Origin: Carnobacterium_A antarcticum
Lineage (GTDB): Bacteria > Bacillota > Bacilli > Lactobacillales > Carnobacteriaceae
DNA length: 64,000 nucleotides
Assembly: GCF_042658365.1 (NCBI RefSeq)
Contig: NZ_JBHSQC010000023.1
Direction: 5' to 3' (one strand)
Shown here: positions 8,308-17,349 of the stretch, piece after piece
Layout: the number at the start of each line of letters is the position of its first letter
Position numbering within the stretch: the stretch's first letter is position 1
Notes under the pieces: generated by a model
Databases searched by the model: none
Told to the model about the DNA's origin: nothing
Seen by the model: the letters and a program-made list of their open reading frames with translations, nothing else
Program-made: the position numbers and the translations under genes

Positions 8308-9684
8308 TTAAACTTTAAGTTCTTGAACCACCGTTAACAAATCCGTTCCTAAACTGGATTTTATCAAAATATGGTCTTTTGGCTGAATCAATTGTTTCAA
8401 CTGATGAATCATCGGTTCTTTATCCCCTGTAAAGTAATGAAGGTGTCCTTCAGCAAATTTGCCTAACAACGCTGCATACAATACATGCATTTCGTTGCCG
8501 TATAAAAATACCTGATCAATACTCTCTGCCGACAGCACCTCTTCGATGCTTTTATGCAGCTCTCGTGACTGTTGGCCCAGTTCCAGCATATCCCCTAAAA
8601 CCACAATCTTTCGGCCTGTATTCGGCAAAGCACTAAAATTAGTTAAAACCAGTTTCATTGCTGTCGGATTCGCATTGTATGCATCGTTCAAAATCATGCT
8701 CTCGTGAATTCCAGTCAACCATTCTGTTCGATTTTTCGTCAATTGGAACACAGACAGTTTTGGCGCAGCCTGTTCAATAGAAATGCCTAATACCAGACCA
8801 GCAGATAATGCCGCTAAAGCATTCGTCACATTGTACGTTCCCAGAACAGGCAATGTAATAGAAAGATCAGGTTCTGCATTCGTTGTGAAAGTTGTTTCTG
8901 TCATCTGTGCATCAATGGTCAAAGGATACAAATCATTTTTTTCAGTTGTCCCAAATGTTTTGAGTTGTTCTTTAACCAGTGAATGGACGCGTTCTTCCAA
9001 TAAGGGTTCTTCTCCAGGATAAATCAAAACACCATCTGGCTTTAAGCCCGAAATGATTTCCATTTTAGCATCTGCAATGCCGGCACGCGAACCCAAATAT
9101 TCGATATGAGACTCTCCAATCATCGTGATGATGGCAATGTCCGGCTCAGCCAAGTCGGACAACACTCTAATCTCATCCGCATGGTTCATGCCCATTTCTA
9201 AAATAATAACTTCTGTATCTTCGGGCATTTCCAAGATGGTCATCGGCAAACCGATATGGTTGTTAAAGTTCCCTTGGGTCTTGTGCACTCGGTATGCACT
9301 GGAAACAACCGCTTCAGTCATGTCTTTAGTTGTTGTTTTTCCATTACTGCCAGTAATACCGATTACTTTCGGATGGATTTTTTTCAAATAATAGCTGGCT
9401 AATGCCTGCAGGGCTTTTAATGTATCTTCCACTTGAATGACCGGGATCTCAGTGGGAGCTTCGTCTAAAGGCCGACTCCAAAAAGCAGCTTTTGCTCCAT
9501 TTTCAATCGCTTTTTCAATAAAGGCATGGCCGTCATTATCCCCTATCAATGGAACAAACAATGAACCGCTGAATAATTTCCGAGTATCAAAACCAACTGC
9601 AGAAATTTCCACATCAGCCCATTTATCTGTCGCATTTTGCGCACCGACTGCTGATGCAATTTCTCTTACTGTTAAAGAAAACAT
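8308..9684 (-). CDS. murF: UDP-N-acetylmuramoyl-tripeptide--D-alanyl-D-alanine ligase
   Basis: A 458-residue Mur ligase that adds D-Ala-D-Ala to the UDP-MurNAc-tripeptide in the cytoplasm. The three-domain layout is visible: an N-terminal substrate domain, a central ATPase with GITGSNGKTTTKDM near residues 109-122, and a C-terminal domain with LNDAYNANPTAM and VVLGDMLELG. It follows ddl with about 100 nt between them, so ligase product and user are encoded side by side. Confidence 0.96.
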   Translation of the reverse strand: MFSLTVREIASAVGAQNATDKWADVEISAVGFDTRKLFSGSLFVPLIGDNDGHAFIEKAIENGAKAAFWSRPLDEAPTEIPVIQVEDTLKALQALASYYLKKIHPKVIGITGSNGKTTTKDMTEAVVSSAYRVHKTQGNFNNHIGLPMTILEMPEDTEVIILEMGMNHADEIRVLSDLAEPDIAIITMIGESHIEYLGSRAGIADAKMEIISGLKPDGVLIYPGEEPLLEERVHSLVKEQLKTFGTTEKNDLYPLTIDAQMTETTFTTNAEPDLSITLPVLGTYNVTNALAALSAGLVLGISIEQAAPKLSVFQLTKNRTEWLTGIHESMILNDAYNANPTAMKLVLTNFSALPNTGRKIVVLGDMLELGQQSRELHKSIEEVLSAESIDQVFLYGNEMHVLYAALLGKFAEGHLHYFTGDKEPMIHQLKQLIQPKDHILIKSSLGTDLLTVVQELKV

Positions 9685-9725
9685 CTTCGTTCCTCCGTCT
9701 ATAACGTAATTTTTTGTGTATAAAT

Positions 9726-9762
9726 GAAAAAAAGGGCTGAGGCAGATGTCTCAGGTCCTTCT
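9726..9762 (-). terminator. Terminator between ddl and murF
   Basis: Minus-strand CCTGAG...CTCAG stem extended by G-C and A-T pairs, followed by a run of seven T. It may partly uncouple murF from ddl. Confidence 0.7.
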
Positions 9763-9792
9763 TTATTGTGCTTTTTTGATTAAAGGGTTCTC

Positions 9793-10890
9793 TTATACCC
9801 GGTCTGTTTGCTCAAAAGCAAGAGATTCATTGAATCGTTTTAGTGCCAATTGGATCAACTCTTCAACTAAATCACCATAGTTCAAACCGGTATTTTGCCA
9901 TAACAAAGGATACATACTAAATTGAGTAAACCCTGGCATGGTATTTACTTCATTAATAAAAATCTCGTCATTCGATGTTAAAAAGAAATCACAACGACTT
10001 AAGCCGCTTCCGTCGATTGCTTGAAAAGCACGCACTGAATAATCGCGAAGCTGACTTTTTACTTCTTCAGATACATGCGCTGGAATTTGGAGAGTCACAT
10101 CGTTATTGATATACTTTGCATCAAAATCGTAAAAATCAATTTCTTTAACGAGCTCACCTGGTACGGACGTATGGATATCGTCATTTCCTAAAACAGCTAC
10201 TTCTATTTCACGAGCTTCAATCCCTTGCTCAACCACCACTCGACGGTCGTAGCGCAAAGCCAATTCAATAGCTGCTTTCAATTCTTCACGATTTTCTGTT
10301 TTGCTGATGCCGACACTCGAACCAAGATTCGCAGGTTTTACGTACATCGGGTAAATCAATGAGCCTTCGCATCTTTTAAAGACTTCAGGAGCATCGGTCA
10401 ACCACTCATTTTTGCGAATCGGAACGTAAGGAACTTGAGGCAATCCGGCTAATTGAAACAACTGTTTGCTGATGATTTTATCCATACCGCAAGCACTAGC
10501 CAGTACCCCTGCTCCAACATAAGGCATTCCAATGACTTCAAATAAGCCTTGAACAGTACCATCTTCGCCATTTGGACCATGCAATACCGGGAATATAACC
10601 GCATTGTCTTCTTTTAATTCTGAGGGACGGATAGCGTTACCTGTGGAAATTTCGCCCTCTTTAACAGCAAAGCTGCGGTTATCAGCTGCAGACAAACGCA
10701 ATGCTTCAGAAAATGGGACAGTGTCTGCTTGTTTGATCGTTGCTCCCCTGATCCACTCGCCGTCTTTTGTAATATAAATGGGTTCAACTTCATAATAATT
10801 ATAATATACTTCTTTTATAATGGAGAAAGCAGTTAATATCGAAATATCATGTTCTGCACTCTTTCCTCCATAGATCAGAAAGATTTTCAT
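9793..10890 (-). CDS. ddl: D-alanine--D-alanine ligase
   Basis: A 365-residue ATP-grasp enzyme that joins two D-alanines for cell-wall synthesis. It shows HGPNGEDGTVQG near residue 112, the omega-loop segment FYDFDAKY and the metal-binding C-terminal motif FINEVNTMPGFT. The last residue of the loop motif is Tyr, as in D-Ala-D-Ala ligases; intrinsically vancomycin-resistant lactobacilli have Phe there. A normal D-Ala ending is therefore expected. It precedes murF on the same strand. Confidence 0.95.
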   Translation of the reverse strand: MKIFLIYGGKSAEHDISILTAFSIIKEVYYNYYEVEPIYITKDGEWIRGATIKQADTVPFSEALRLSAADNRSFAVKEGEISTGNAIRPSELKEDNAVIFPVLHGPNGEDGTVQGLFEVIGMPYVGAGVLASACGMDKIISKQLFQLAGLPQVPYVPIRKNEWLTDAPEVFKRCEGSLIYPMYVKPANLGSSVGISKTENREELKAAIELALRYDRRVVVEQGIEAREIEVAVLGNDDIHTSVPGELVKEIDFYDFDAKYINNDVTLQIPAHVSEEVKSQLRDYSVRAFQAIDGSGLSRCDFFLTSNDEIFINEVNTMPGFTQFSMYPLLWQNTGLNYGDLVEELIQLALKRFNESLAFEQTDRV

Positions 10891-11099
10891 CTAGTTTGTC
10901 CTCCGAGTTGTAACTTATAGGTTCTTTTATTTAACCTAGAGTTCTTTTGAATTCAAAAGTTATTGTATCATATTTTTTTCGATAAAAGTAGCAGGTCTTT
11001 TAGATAATGTTCCAGCTGATTTTTACAGATCCCTTCACTAAGGAGTGTTGCGGATCAACAGTCATTTTGCTTTTTTACTATATAAAAATAAAATCAAAT

Positions 11100-11140
11100 A
11101 AAAAAAGCCTAGAAACACTTAGTTTCTATAGCCTTTTTTA
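11100..11140 (-). terminator. Terminator after the 11138-11905 gene
   Basis: AAAAAAGGCTATAGAAAC pairs with GTTTCTAGGCTTTTTT on the minus strand with a short loop; it overlaps the stop codon region. Confidence 0.8.
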
Positions 11141-11905
11141 TCTTAATAACGGTTCTAAAACGTCTTCCTCTTTAAGAAACCAATTTTTTTCATGATTATC
11201 GTAGCAAACGGTACCCATCAAATCTTTTTCTGAAAATGTATGCTCTACATCTCTCAATCGATCTTCAACTAAGAAGATGGGAATTTCGCAGACCGTATCT
11301 TGGTGCTGCATTTGCTTAAATGAGAACAAAGCACCTTCCCTAAGATAAGGAACCAACTCTCGAACTAATTCAATCGGAATGGGTTCGATCGTTTGACTCT
11401 TTTGAAAGAATTTTTTCTTCTCATTGATTTTCATTTCTAATGACCTCGTTAAGCTGTCGCCTAAAAAGCCATAAAATTGTTCCAAATAACGAAAATAAAT
11501 TTTCCTGATGTCATCTGGCATGGTCAAGTAAATGAAATTGTTTTGCAATTTATAATAGAACGGAGAATGCAAATGCGTATAGGCATGAGCAATGTACAAA
11601 AGCTCGGATATTTCTACGGGCGTTAATTGTCTCAACAGTTCCATATTTTCAAAATCGATCCATTTGATCGACCCATCGGCCGTTTGCAGATTTTCTTTGA
11701 AATAAGCAGCAACATTTTCTGTTCCGCGGATTATCCGAAAGCCAGTATGGGCATCTAATTCCCCTACGCCTTTTGGGGCATTCAGTAACAGAATATTTTT
11801 AGGCATTTTTTTAATGATTTTAGCATAATTCACTAATGTAACACCTTTACTCAAGACAGAGTTGGTTACACTATCTAAATGAACATAAATATATTCTGAA
11901 GCCAC
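11138..11905 (-). CDS. Conserved protein of unknown function
   Basis: A 255-residue predicted cytoplasmic protein that I do not recognise. No signal peptide or membrane segment is evident. It begins SEYIYVHLDSVTNSVLSKG and has a GFRIIRGTENV segment and a charged middle helix (LEMKINEKKKFFQK). Translation starts at GTG 11905 behind an AGGGGGAAGGG site. It is a stand-alone gene with its own terminator, between htpX and ddl on the same strand. Codon use resembles its neighbours, so I see no sign of recent transfer. Confidence 0.75.
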   Translation of the reverse strand: MASEYIYVHLDSVTNSVLSKGVTLVNYAKIIKKMPKNILLLNAPKGVGELDAHTGFRIIRGTENVAAYFKENLQTADGSIKWIDFENMELLRQLTPVEISELLYIAHAYTHLHSPFYYKLQNNFIYLTMPDDIRKIYFRYLEQFYGFLGDSLTRSLEMKINEKKKFFQKSQTIEPIPIELVRELVPYLREGALFSFKQMQHQDTVCEIPIFLVEDRLRDVEHTFSEKDLMGTVCYDNHEKNWFLKEEDVLEPLLR

Positions 11906-12043
11906 GAGACCCTTCCCCCTTATTTCATACTACTTTATAGTATACTATGAAATCTCCAATTTATCTGTATCAATTAGGTGATATTAAGATTACAAAGACA
12001 AGGGTGGAAGCGTTCTATTACGACAGTTCGGTAACAAATGTTC

Positions 12044-12934
12044 TTACATTGCCTGCAAACGTTCAATCCGGGCTTCAATCGGAGGATGTGTCGCCAATAA
12101 AGAATTGCTTTTTTTCTTTTTAAAAGGGTTCTCAATATACAATGCTGCACTTGTAGGGTCTGCTTGCTGCATTGGCGGGCTGTCAGAAATCTTGGTCAAT
12201 GCCGAAATCAACCCTTGTGGATTACGGGTCAATTCCACAGCAGAAGCATCTGCCAAGTATTCTCTGTTCCGCGATAGCGCCATCTGTACCATGGCAGCAG
12301 CAAGCGGTGCTAGAATAATAAACGCCAGCGAAATCAGCATCATGATCGCTCCTCCATTATTATTGTTATTGTTTTTTCGGCGTCCGCCTCCTCCAAACCA
12401 CAACATCCGGGTTCCAATATTGGCCAGCAACGCGATTACTGCTGCTAAAGCTAGTGCAATCGTCGATAAACGGATATCGTAGTTGCGGATATGTGAAATT
12501 TCATGAGCGATAACTCCTTCTAATTCTTCCCGATTCAAGCGCTCCATAATACCTGTCGTAACTGCAACTGCTGCTTTGTCTGGCGAATTTCCCGAAGCAA
12601 AAGCATTCGGACTAGGGTCGTTGATAACATAAATTTTAGGCATAGGAACTCTGCCGATCAGCGCCATTTCTTCCACTACGTTCCATAAAAGCGGGTATTG
12701 GTCTTTATGTGTGATTTCTTTCCCTTTGTTCAGTCCCATGACTACTTTAGTAGAATTAGCAATCATTAGCCCCATATAAATCAGGGCGATCACTGCCGCT
12801 AAAATAATACCGCTCAGAGCATTGCTGAAATTCAAGTAACCGACAGCACCGCCAAGAGCCAATACCAAAATAAAAAAACCAATGATCAAAAATACTGTTT
12901 TTCGCTTATTTTGTTCGATTTGCTGAAATAACAT
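12044..12934 (-). CDS. htpX: HtpX-type membrane zinc metalloprotease
   Basis: A 296-residue M48 protease that degrades misfolded membrane proteins. Two N-terminal hydrophobic segments precede the zinc motif HEISH, followed by two more segments and the conserved NREYLADASAVELT with the third zinc ligand. The frame extends 15 residues upstream, but MLFQQIEQNKRKT at 12934 matches the family N-terminus and has an AGGTGAGAAG ribosome site. It follows lemA, the usual pairing in lactic acid bacteria. Confidence 0.93.
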   Translation of the reverse strand: MLFQQIEQNKRKTVFLIIGFFILVLALGGAVGYLNFSNALSGIILAAVIALIYMGLMIANSTKVVMGLNKGKEITHKDQYPLLWNVVEEMALIGRVPMPKIYVINDPSPNAFASGNSPDKAAVAVTTGIMERLNREELEGVIAHEISHIRNYDIRLSTIALALAAVIALLANIGTRMLWFGGGGRRKNNNNNNGGAIMMLISLAFIILAPLAAAMVQMALSRNREYLADASAVELTRNPQGLISALTKISDSPPMQQADPTSAALYIENPFKKKKSNSLLATHPPIEARIERLQAM

Positions 12935-12980
12935 CCGCTTCTCACCTGCTCTCATTTTTATATTAGGCACAAAAATCATT

Positions 12981-13040
12981 AAAAACCCTTACCATTCCGA
13001 AGAAGGGCTTTCCTTCTCCTTCCTCAGCAAGGGTTTTTTC
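12981..13040 (-). terminator. Hairpin between lemA and htpX
   Basis: AAAAACCCTT and AAGGGTTTTT close a long hairpin with inner GGAAGG/CTTCTT pairing in the 85-130 nt between the two genes. It could act as a partial terminator that sets the lemA/htpX ratio. Confidence 0.5.
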
Positions 13041-13063
13041 GATTCACATTCTCATTAGTAACT

Positions 13064-13618
13064 TTAAAAAGAAACTTTAGGCACCGCTTTTTCTTCATTC
13101 GGCGTTTCCAACATTGCTTCTTCTTTAAATCCATGAATGCCTGCTATTAAATTGCTTGGAAAAGCTTGTAATTTAATATTGTACGTTGCTACACTTGAAT
13201 TATACAATTGACGGGCATAAGAAATCTTATTCTCCGTTGAAGTCAGTTCTTCCTGCAATTGAATAAAGTTTTGATTTGCTTTCAAGTCAGGGTAGCTTTC
13301 ACTGAGCGCAAAAATCGTTTTCAAAGAGTCCGTTAATTGATTTGAGACCTGCATTTGTTCTTCACGGTTTTCAGCAGGAATTTGAGTCAATTGATTTCTC
13401 ATTTGAATGACTTTAGCGAGCGTTTCTTGTTCATGTTTGGCGTATCCTTTAACAGTCTCAACTAAATTCGGAATCAAATCATTGCGCCGCTTCAACTGAA
13501 CGTCAATTTGACTCCATGCTTCTCTGACCCACATTCTGGTTTTAACTAAATTATTGTATAATCCAACGTATGCGAGTACTAATGCAATAATAATGACCAG
13601 GGCAATAATCCAACTCAT
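13064..13618 (-). CDS. lemA: LemA family protein
   Basis: A 184-residue protein with one N-terminal membrane anchor (IIALVIIIALVLAYVGLYN) and a long helical domain with the family motif REAWSQIDVQLKRRNDLIPN near residues 33-52. LemA proteins are membrane-anchored four-helix proteins often paired with HtpX; their biochemical role is unsettled. Here it is the first gene of the lemA-htpX pair. Confidence 0.92.
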   Translation of the reverse strand: MSWIIALVIIIALVLAYVGLYNNLVKTRMWVREAWSQIDVQLKRRNDLIPNLVETVKGYAKHEQETLAKVIQMRNQLTQIPAENREEQMQVSNQLTDSLKTIFALSESYPDLKANQNFIQLQEELTSTENKISYARQLYNSSVATYNIKLQAFPSNLIAGIHGFKEEAMLETPNEEKAVPKVSF

Positions 13619-13668
13619 ACTAGCTCACACCTCTCCGATTCTTTTACTCATCGTACCAAAGAAAGGGG

Positions 13669-13743
13669 TAAAAAGCACGTCATATGACGTGCTGCGATAA
13701 AATAAAACCAACAAAAAAAGTCCTGGATCTCCAGAACTTTTTT
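13669..13743 (-). terminator. Double terminator after rpmE2
   Basis: Two hairpins in series on the minus strand: AAGTTCTGGA...TCCAGGACTT followed by T7 (13713-13743), then a 20-bp perfect palindrome AGCACGTCATATGACGTGCT with a short T run (13669-13693). Confidence 0.85.
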
Positions 13744-13749
13744 GAAAAA

Positions 13750-14019
13750 TTAGTTTTCTTCTGTTGCGTTTGCATCTGCCAAACCGTATTTTTTGTTGAA
13801 ACGGTCGACACGTCCATCGGCTTGGGTAAATTTTTGACGCCCAGTGTAGAATGGATGTGAATCAGATGTAATTTCGACACGGATCAATGGGTATGTGTTA
13901 CCATCTTCCCATTCAACAGTTTCGCTTGAATGTTTAGTAGAACCAGACAAGAATTTGAAACCTGTTGTAGTATCCATGAAAACAACTTGCTTATATTCTG
14001 GATGAATTGCTTGTTTCAT
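13750..14019 (-). CDS. rpmE2: Ribosomal protein L31 type B
   Basis: An 89-residue large-subunit ribosomal protein. It has the L31 hallmarks HPEYKQVVFMD and SHPFYTGRQKF but no CxxC zinc motifs, which marks it as the type B, zinc-independent form. It lies downstream of rho as in many Firmicutes and has its own promoter in the intergenic region. Confidence 0.96.
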   Translation of the reverse strand: MKQAIHPEYKQVVFMDTTTGFKFLSGSTKHSSETVEWEDGNTYPLIRVEITSDSHPFYTGRQKFTQADGRVDRFNKKYGLADANATEEN

Positions 14020-14089
14020 GTGCTTTCGCTCCTTTGCCCTGATACATTTGCTGAACCAGAGTTTTTTTTATTTTTTAGACAACAGTAGA

Positions 14090-14118
14090 ATATTAACATA
14101 ATGAACTTGTTAATGCAA
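14090..14118 (-). promoter_or_regulatory. rpmE2 promoter
   Basis: Minus-strand TTGCAT (14113-14118), 17-nt spacer and TAATAT (14090-14095), about 65 nt ahead of the rpmE2 start codon. Confidence 0.65.
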
Positions 14119-14153
14119 TATTTTCTTGCTTTTATTCTCTAATTGTTTGGTTT

Positions 14154-15449
14154 TTATCTGCGCGCATTACGCGTATTTTTAGTTTGGGTAAAGGCTTTTT
14201 CTGAAAAACTATTGAAAAACGCTTGATTGTTATCAGAATTACGCAATATTTTGATGAATTGATCCGTGAATTCTAAGGCATCGCCGACCATTGCATGTCG
14301 CAATTTCCAAATTTCTTCTAAGCGGTTGCCCGGCAATAACAATTCTTCTTTTCGCGTACCTGATTTTTTGATATCAATAGCAGGAAAAATTCGGCGTTCA
14401 GCTAATTCTCTTGACAAGTGCAGCTCTGAATTCCCGGTTCCTTTAAACTCTTCATAAATAATGTCATCCATCCGGCTGCCGGTATCAACTAAAGCTGTAG
14501 CTAATATCGTCAAACTGCCGCCTTCTTCAATATTCCGTGCAGCACCGAAGAATCGTTTAGGACGATGCAAAGCCGCTGGATCGATCCCCCCACTTAATGT
14601 CCGGCCGCTAGCAGGGACCACTAAGTTATAGGCACGAGCTAATCGAGTAAGACTGTCCATCAAAATAATCACATCGCGTTTGTCTTCTACTAAACGCATC
14701 GCTCTTTCTAAAACCAATTCAGTGACCCGTACGTGATTTTGCGGTTGCTGATCAAATGTTGAAGAAACAACTTCGCCTTTTACGCTGCGTTCAATATCCG
14801 TCACTTCTTCTGGACGCTCATCGATCAACAAGACGATCAATTCAGCTTCCGGATGATTTTCAGCAATACCGTTTGCGATTTCTTTTAATAGCGTGGTTTT
14901 ACCAGCTTTAGGCGGAGCAACGATCAACCCACGTTGTCCGAATCCAACAGGAGCCACAATGTCGATCATTCGATTAGAAATCTTCATTTTTTCAGTTTCT
15001 AACACCATTTGGCGGTCTGGATAAAGCGGAGTCAATGCCGGAAAATGCGACCGTTCTTTTGCTTCTTCCGGAGCTTTTCCATTTACTTTACTGACGTGCA
15101 TTAAACCATAATACCGTTCAGATGGTTTGGGCGGTCTGGCTTTACCAGAAACTTTATCGCCGTTTCTCAAACCAAATCGTTTGATTTGTGAAGCAGAAAT
15201 GTAAATATCTTCTTTACTAGCCGTATAGTTGATCGGACGCAAAAAACCGAAGTCTTGTTGGGCCATGATATCTAAAACGCCTTCTGCCATAAAAAATCCT
15301 TGCTTTTCTTCTTGTGCCCGAATCACAGCTAACGATAATTCTTTTTTATTCATTTGGCTGTAATAAGGAATTTTCAATTCTTTGGCGTAGTTGTATATTT
15401 CTTTTAAAGTCTTCTCTTCTAATTGCTCTAGGGTTAGTATTTCGCTCAT
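14154..15449 (-). CDS. rho: Transcription termination factor Rho
   Basis: A 431-residue hexameric RNA-dependent ATPase that ends transcription. It has the N-terminal Rho helix-turn domain (EQLEEKTLKEIYNYAKEL), a cold-shock-like RNA-binding domain near residues 55-120, and the RecA-like ATPase with APPKAGKTT (Walker A) and IDERPEEVTDI. It lies 11 nt after murA, the usual murA-rho order in Bacilli. This is the short form without a large insertion domain. Confidence 0.97.
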   Translation of the reverse strand: MSEILTLEQLEEKTLKEIYNYAKELKIPYYSQMNKKELSLAVIRAQEEKQGFFMAEGVLDIMAQQDFGFLRPINYTASKEDIYISASQIKRFGLRNGDKVSGKARPPKPSERYYGLMHVSKVNGKAPEEAKERSHFPALTPLYPDRQMVLETEKMKISNRMIDIVAPVGFGQRGLIVAPPKAGKTTLLKEIANGIAENHPEAELIVLLIDERPEEVTDIERSVKGEVVSSTFDQQPQNHVRVTELVLERAMRLVEDKRDVIILMDSLTRLARAYNLVVPASGRTLSGGIDPAALHRPKRFFGAARNIEEGGSLTILATALVDTGSRMDDIIYEEFKGTGNSELHLSRELAERRIFPAIDIKKSGTRKEELLLPGNRLEEIWKLRHAMVGDALEFTDQFIKILRNSDNNQAFFNSFSEKAFTQTKNTRNARR

Positions 15450-15460
15450 TTTTTTAGCTC

Positions 15461-16735
15461 CTATATATCGTCATCAGCTTCTATCATTTTGATGTCGGCG
15501 CCTAATGCAGTTAGTTTCTCAACAATATGATCATAACCTCGCAAAATGTTCTCAACACCTGTGATCGTTGTAGTGCCTTCTGCCATCAAACCGGCTATCA
15601 CCAGACAAGCTCCTGCTCTCAAGTCACTGGCTTCAACTTCTACACCTTTTAATTTACTTGGGCCTTCTAATAAAATCAGGTCTCCTTCTACTCTTGCTTT
15701 CGCTCCCATTCTGACTAATTCAGGAATGTGTTTCACACGTTTAGCATAAATCGTATCTAAAATAGAAGATTCTCCTACCGCTTTTAACATCAATGGTGTT
15801 AACGGTTGTTGCAGATCCGTTGCAAACCCAGGATATGGCAGTGTTTTAACATCCACTGGTTTTAAAGGAGACTGCGCTTCTTTTACACGAACACTGTCTT
15901 CTCCGATTTCCATTGGAACGCCCATTTCTTCCATTTTCGCTAACGGACCTTCAAGGTGTTCCACGATCACGTTTTGCACTAAAATATCGGATCCTGCAGC
16001 TCCAGCTAACGCTAAGTAAGTACCTGCTTCGATTCTATCCGGAATAACGGTATGGCGACAACCATGCAGCTCTTCAACGCCTTCAATACGAAGAATATCC
16101 GTTCCTGCTCCTCGTATTTTTGCACCCATATTGTTCAACAATGTAGCAACGTCGATAATTTCTGGCTCACGTGCAGCATTTTCAATAATGGTTTTTCCCT
16201 TGGCCTTAACAGCAGCCAACAACACATTGATGGTTGCTCCAATGGAAACGACGTCCAAATAAATTCGAGTGCCGACCAAGCCTTCTTCAGGTGTTCTTAA
16301 ATACATTGCACCCAATTCATTTTCAACCGTTGCTCCTAAAGCACGAAAGCCTTTCAAATGCTGGTCTATGGGACGCGGCCCTAAAAAGCAGCCACCAGGC
16401 AGCCCGACAACTCCTTGTCCATATTTGGTTAATAACGCACCCATAAAATAATAAGATGCCCGCAAACTTTGGATCTTTCCACTTGGCATTGGAATAGAAA
16501 CCATTTCGGTTGGATCAATAACTAATGTCGACCCATCAAAATCCGTTTTAACGTTCATCACATTTAAAATCTCAATTAACGAGTGCACATCTTGTATATC
16601 TGGCACGCCTTCCAATGTCACTGGAGAATCCGCTAAAATGGAAGCTGGAATTAATGCAACTGCACTATTTTTAGCTCCAGTAATCGTTACGTTACCTGAT
16701 AATTTTTTGCCTCCGTTAATAATTAATTTTTTCAT
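15461..16735 (-). CDS. murA: UDP-N-acetylglucosamine 1-carboxyvinyltransferase
   Basis: A 424-residue enolpyruvyl transferase catalysing the first committed step of peptidoglycan synthesis. The catalytic loop PGGCFLGPRP carries the active-site Cys at residue 116, the target of fosfomycin, and K22/N23 of the AKNSAV motif bind the substrate. Gram-positive bacteria often have two copies; the one next to rho and fba is usually called murA2 or murZ. Only this copy is in the window. Confidence 0.95.
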   Translation of the reverse strand: MKKLIINGGKKLSGNVTITGAKNSAVALIPASILADSPVTLEGVPDIQDVHSLIEILNVMNVKTDFDGSTLVIDPTEMVSIPMPSGKIQSLRASYYFMGALLTKYGQGVVGLPGGCFLGPRPIDQHLKGFRALGATVENELGAMYLRTPEEGLVGTRIYLDVVSIGATINVLLAAVKAKGKTIIENAAREPEIIDVATLLNNMGAKIRGAGTDILRIEGVEELHGCRHTVIPDRIEAGTYLALAGAAGSDILVQNVIVEHLEGPLAKMEEMGVPMEIGEDSVRVKEAQSPLKPVDVKTLPYPGFATDLQQPLTPLMLKAVGESSILDTIYAKRVKHIPELVRMGAKARVEGDLILLEGPSKLKGVEVEASDLRAGACLVIAGLMAEGTTTITGVENILRGYDHIVEKLTALGADIKMIEADDDI

Positions 16736-17269
16736 TTAATACCCTCACTTCATTAAATTAGCAGTCCATCTGGGTTTTTATAATACATAAAACAACCTGA
16801 CAAACCGCCTTATCTTTAAAATAATAAATCGTTGCCTTATTCTACTTTTTATTTTTTCATACAGTAATTATACAATAATGGGAAAAACATGCCATGTATT
16901 AGAATCTATGTCCGTTCCAGCTGCTTTTTCTATTGACTCTTTCAATTTTAAAAAAACTTAAAAAACTTCCTATTAAGCAATCAGAGGAAGAACTTAGGTA
17001 CATTTGCGCTAGTGAGATTGAAAAATCAGTGAATCCAGAAAATACAAACACCTTGTAAAAAGAACTGGACAGATTGAAATAGAAGATACGAGGAAGCAAG
17101 ATAACCAGCATAAAATGCGATTTAGGTGAGAGCCATTAAAATAATTTTATTTTTCGTATAAGTATACGTATTAACATATCTGGTTTATATTACTATACTT
17201 TAGCCTAACATACAATCCTTATCTATCCCCTCTCATTTAAGTTAACTTTAGATGAGAATACAATGATAA
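16736..17269. other. Gene-poor region with possible decayed reading frame
   Basis: About 530 nt between murA and the fba terminator. On the plus strand an ATG near 16907 opens a frame that runs into a stop at the poly-A run near 16950, and the next frame continues with coding-like sequence (SEEELRYICASEIEKSVN) to a stop near 17058. This looks like a frameshifted remnant of about 50 codons, but no family is recognised and the call is weak. The rest is AT-rich with no clear element. Confidence 0.25.
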
Positions 17270-17322
17270 AAAATATAAGAGTCTCAAGAATGAGGTTATC
17301 CCTTCACTCTTTAGACTCTTAT
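17270..17322 (-). terminator. Terminator after fba
   Basis: Minus-strand AAGAGTCT and AGACTCTT close an extended imperfect stem and are followed by an AT/T-rich tract, 28 bases past the fba stop codon. Confidence 0.85.
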
Positions 17323-17349
17323 TTATTCTTGCACAAAATTTAACTATTC

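Noticed and set aside
16899..17111. 70-residue minus-strand frame between fba and murA
   Set aside because: No ribosome site, composition unlike real proteins; antisense to the weak fragment noted there.
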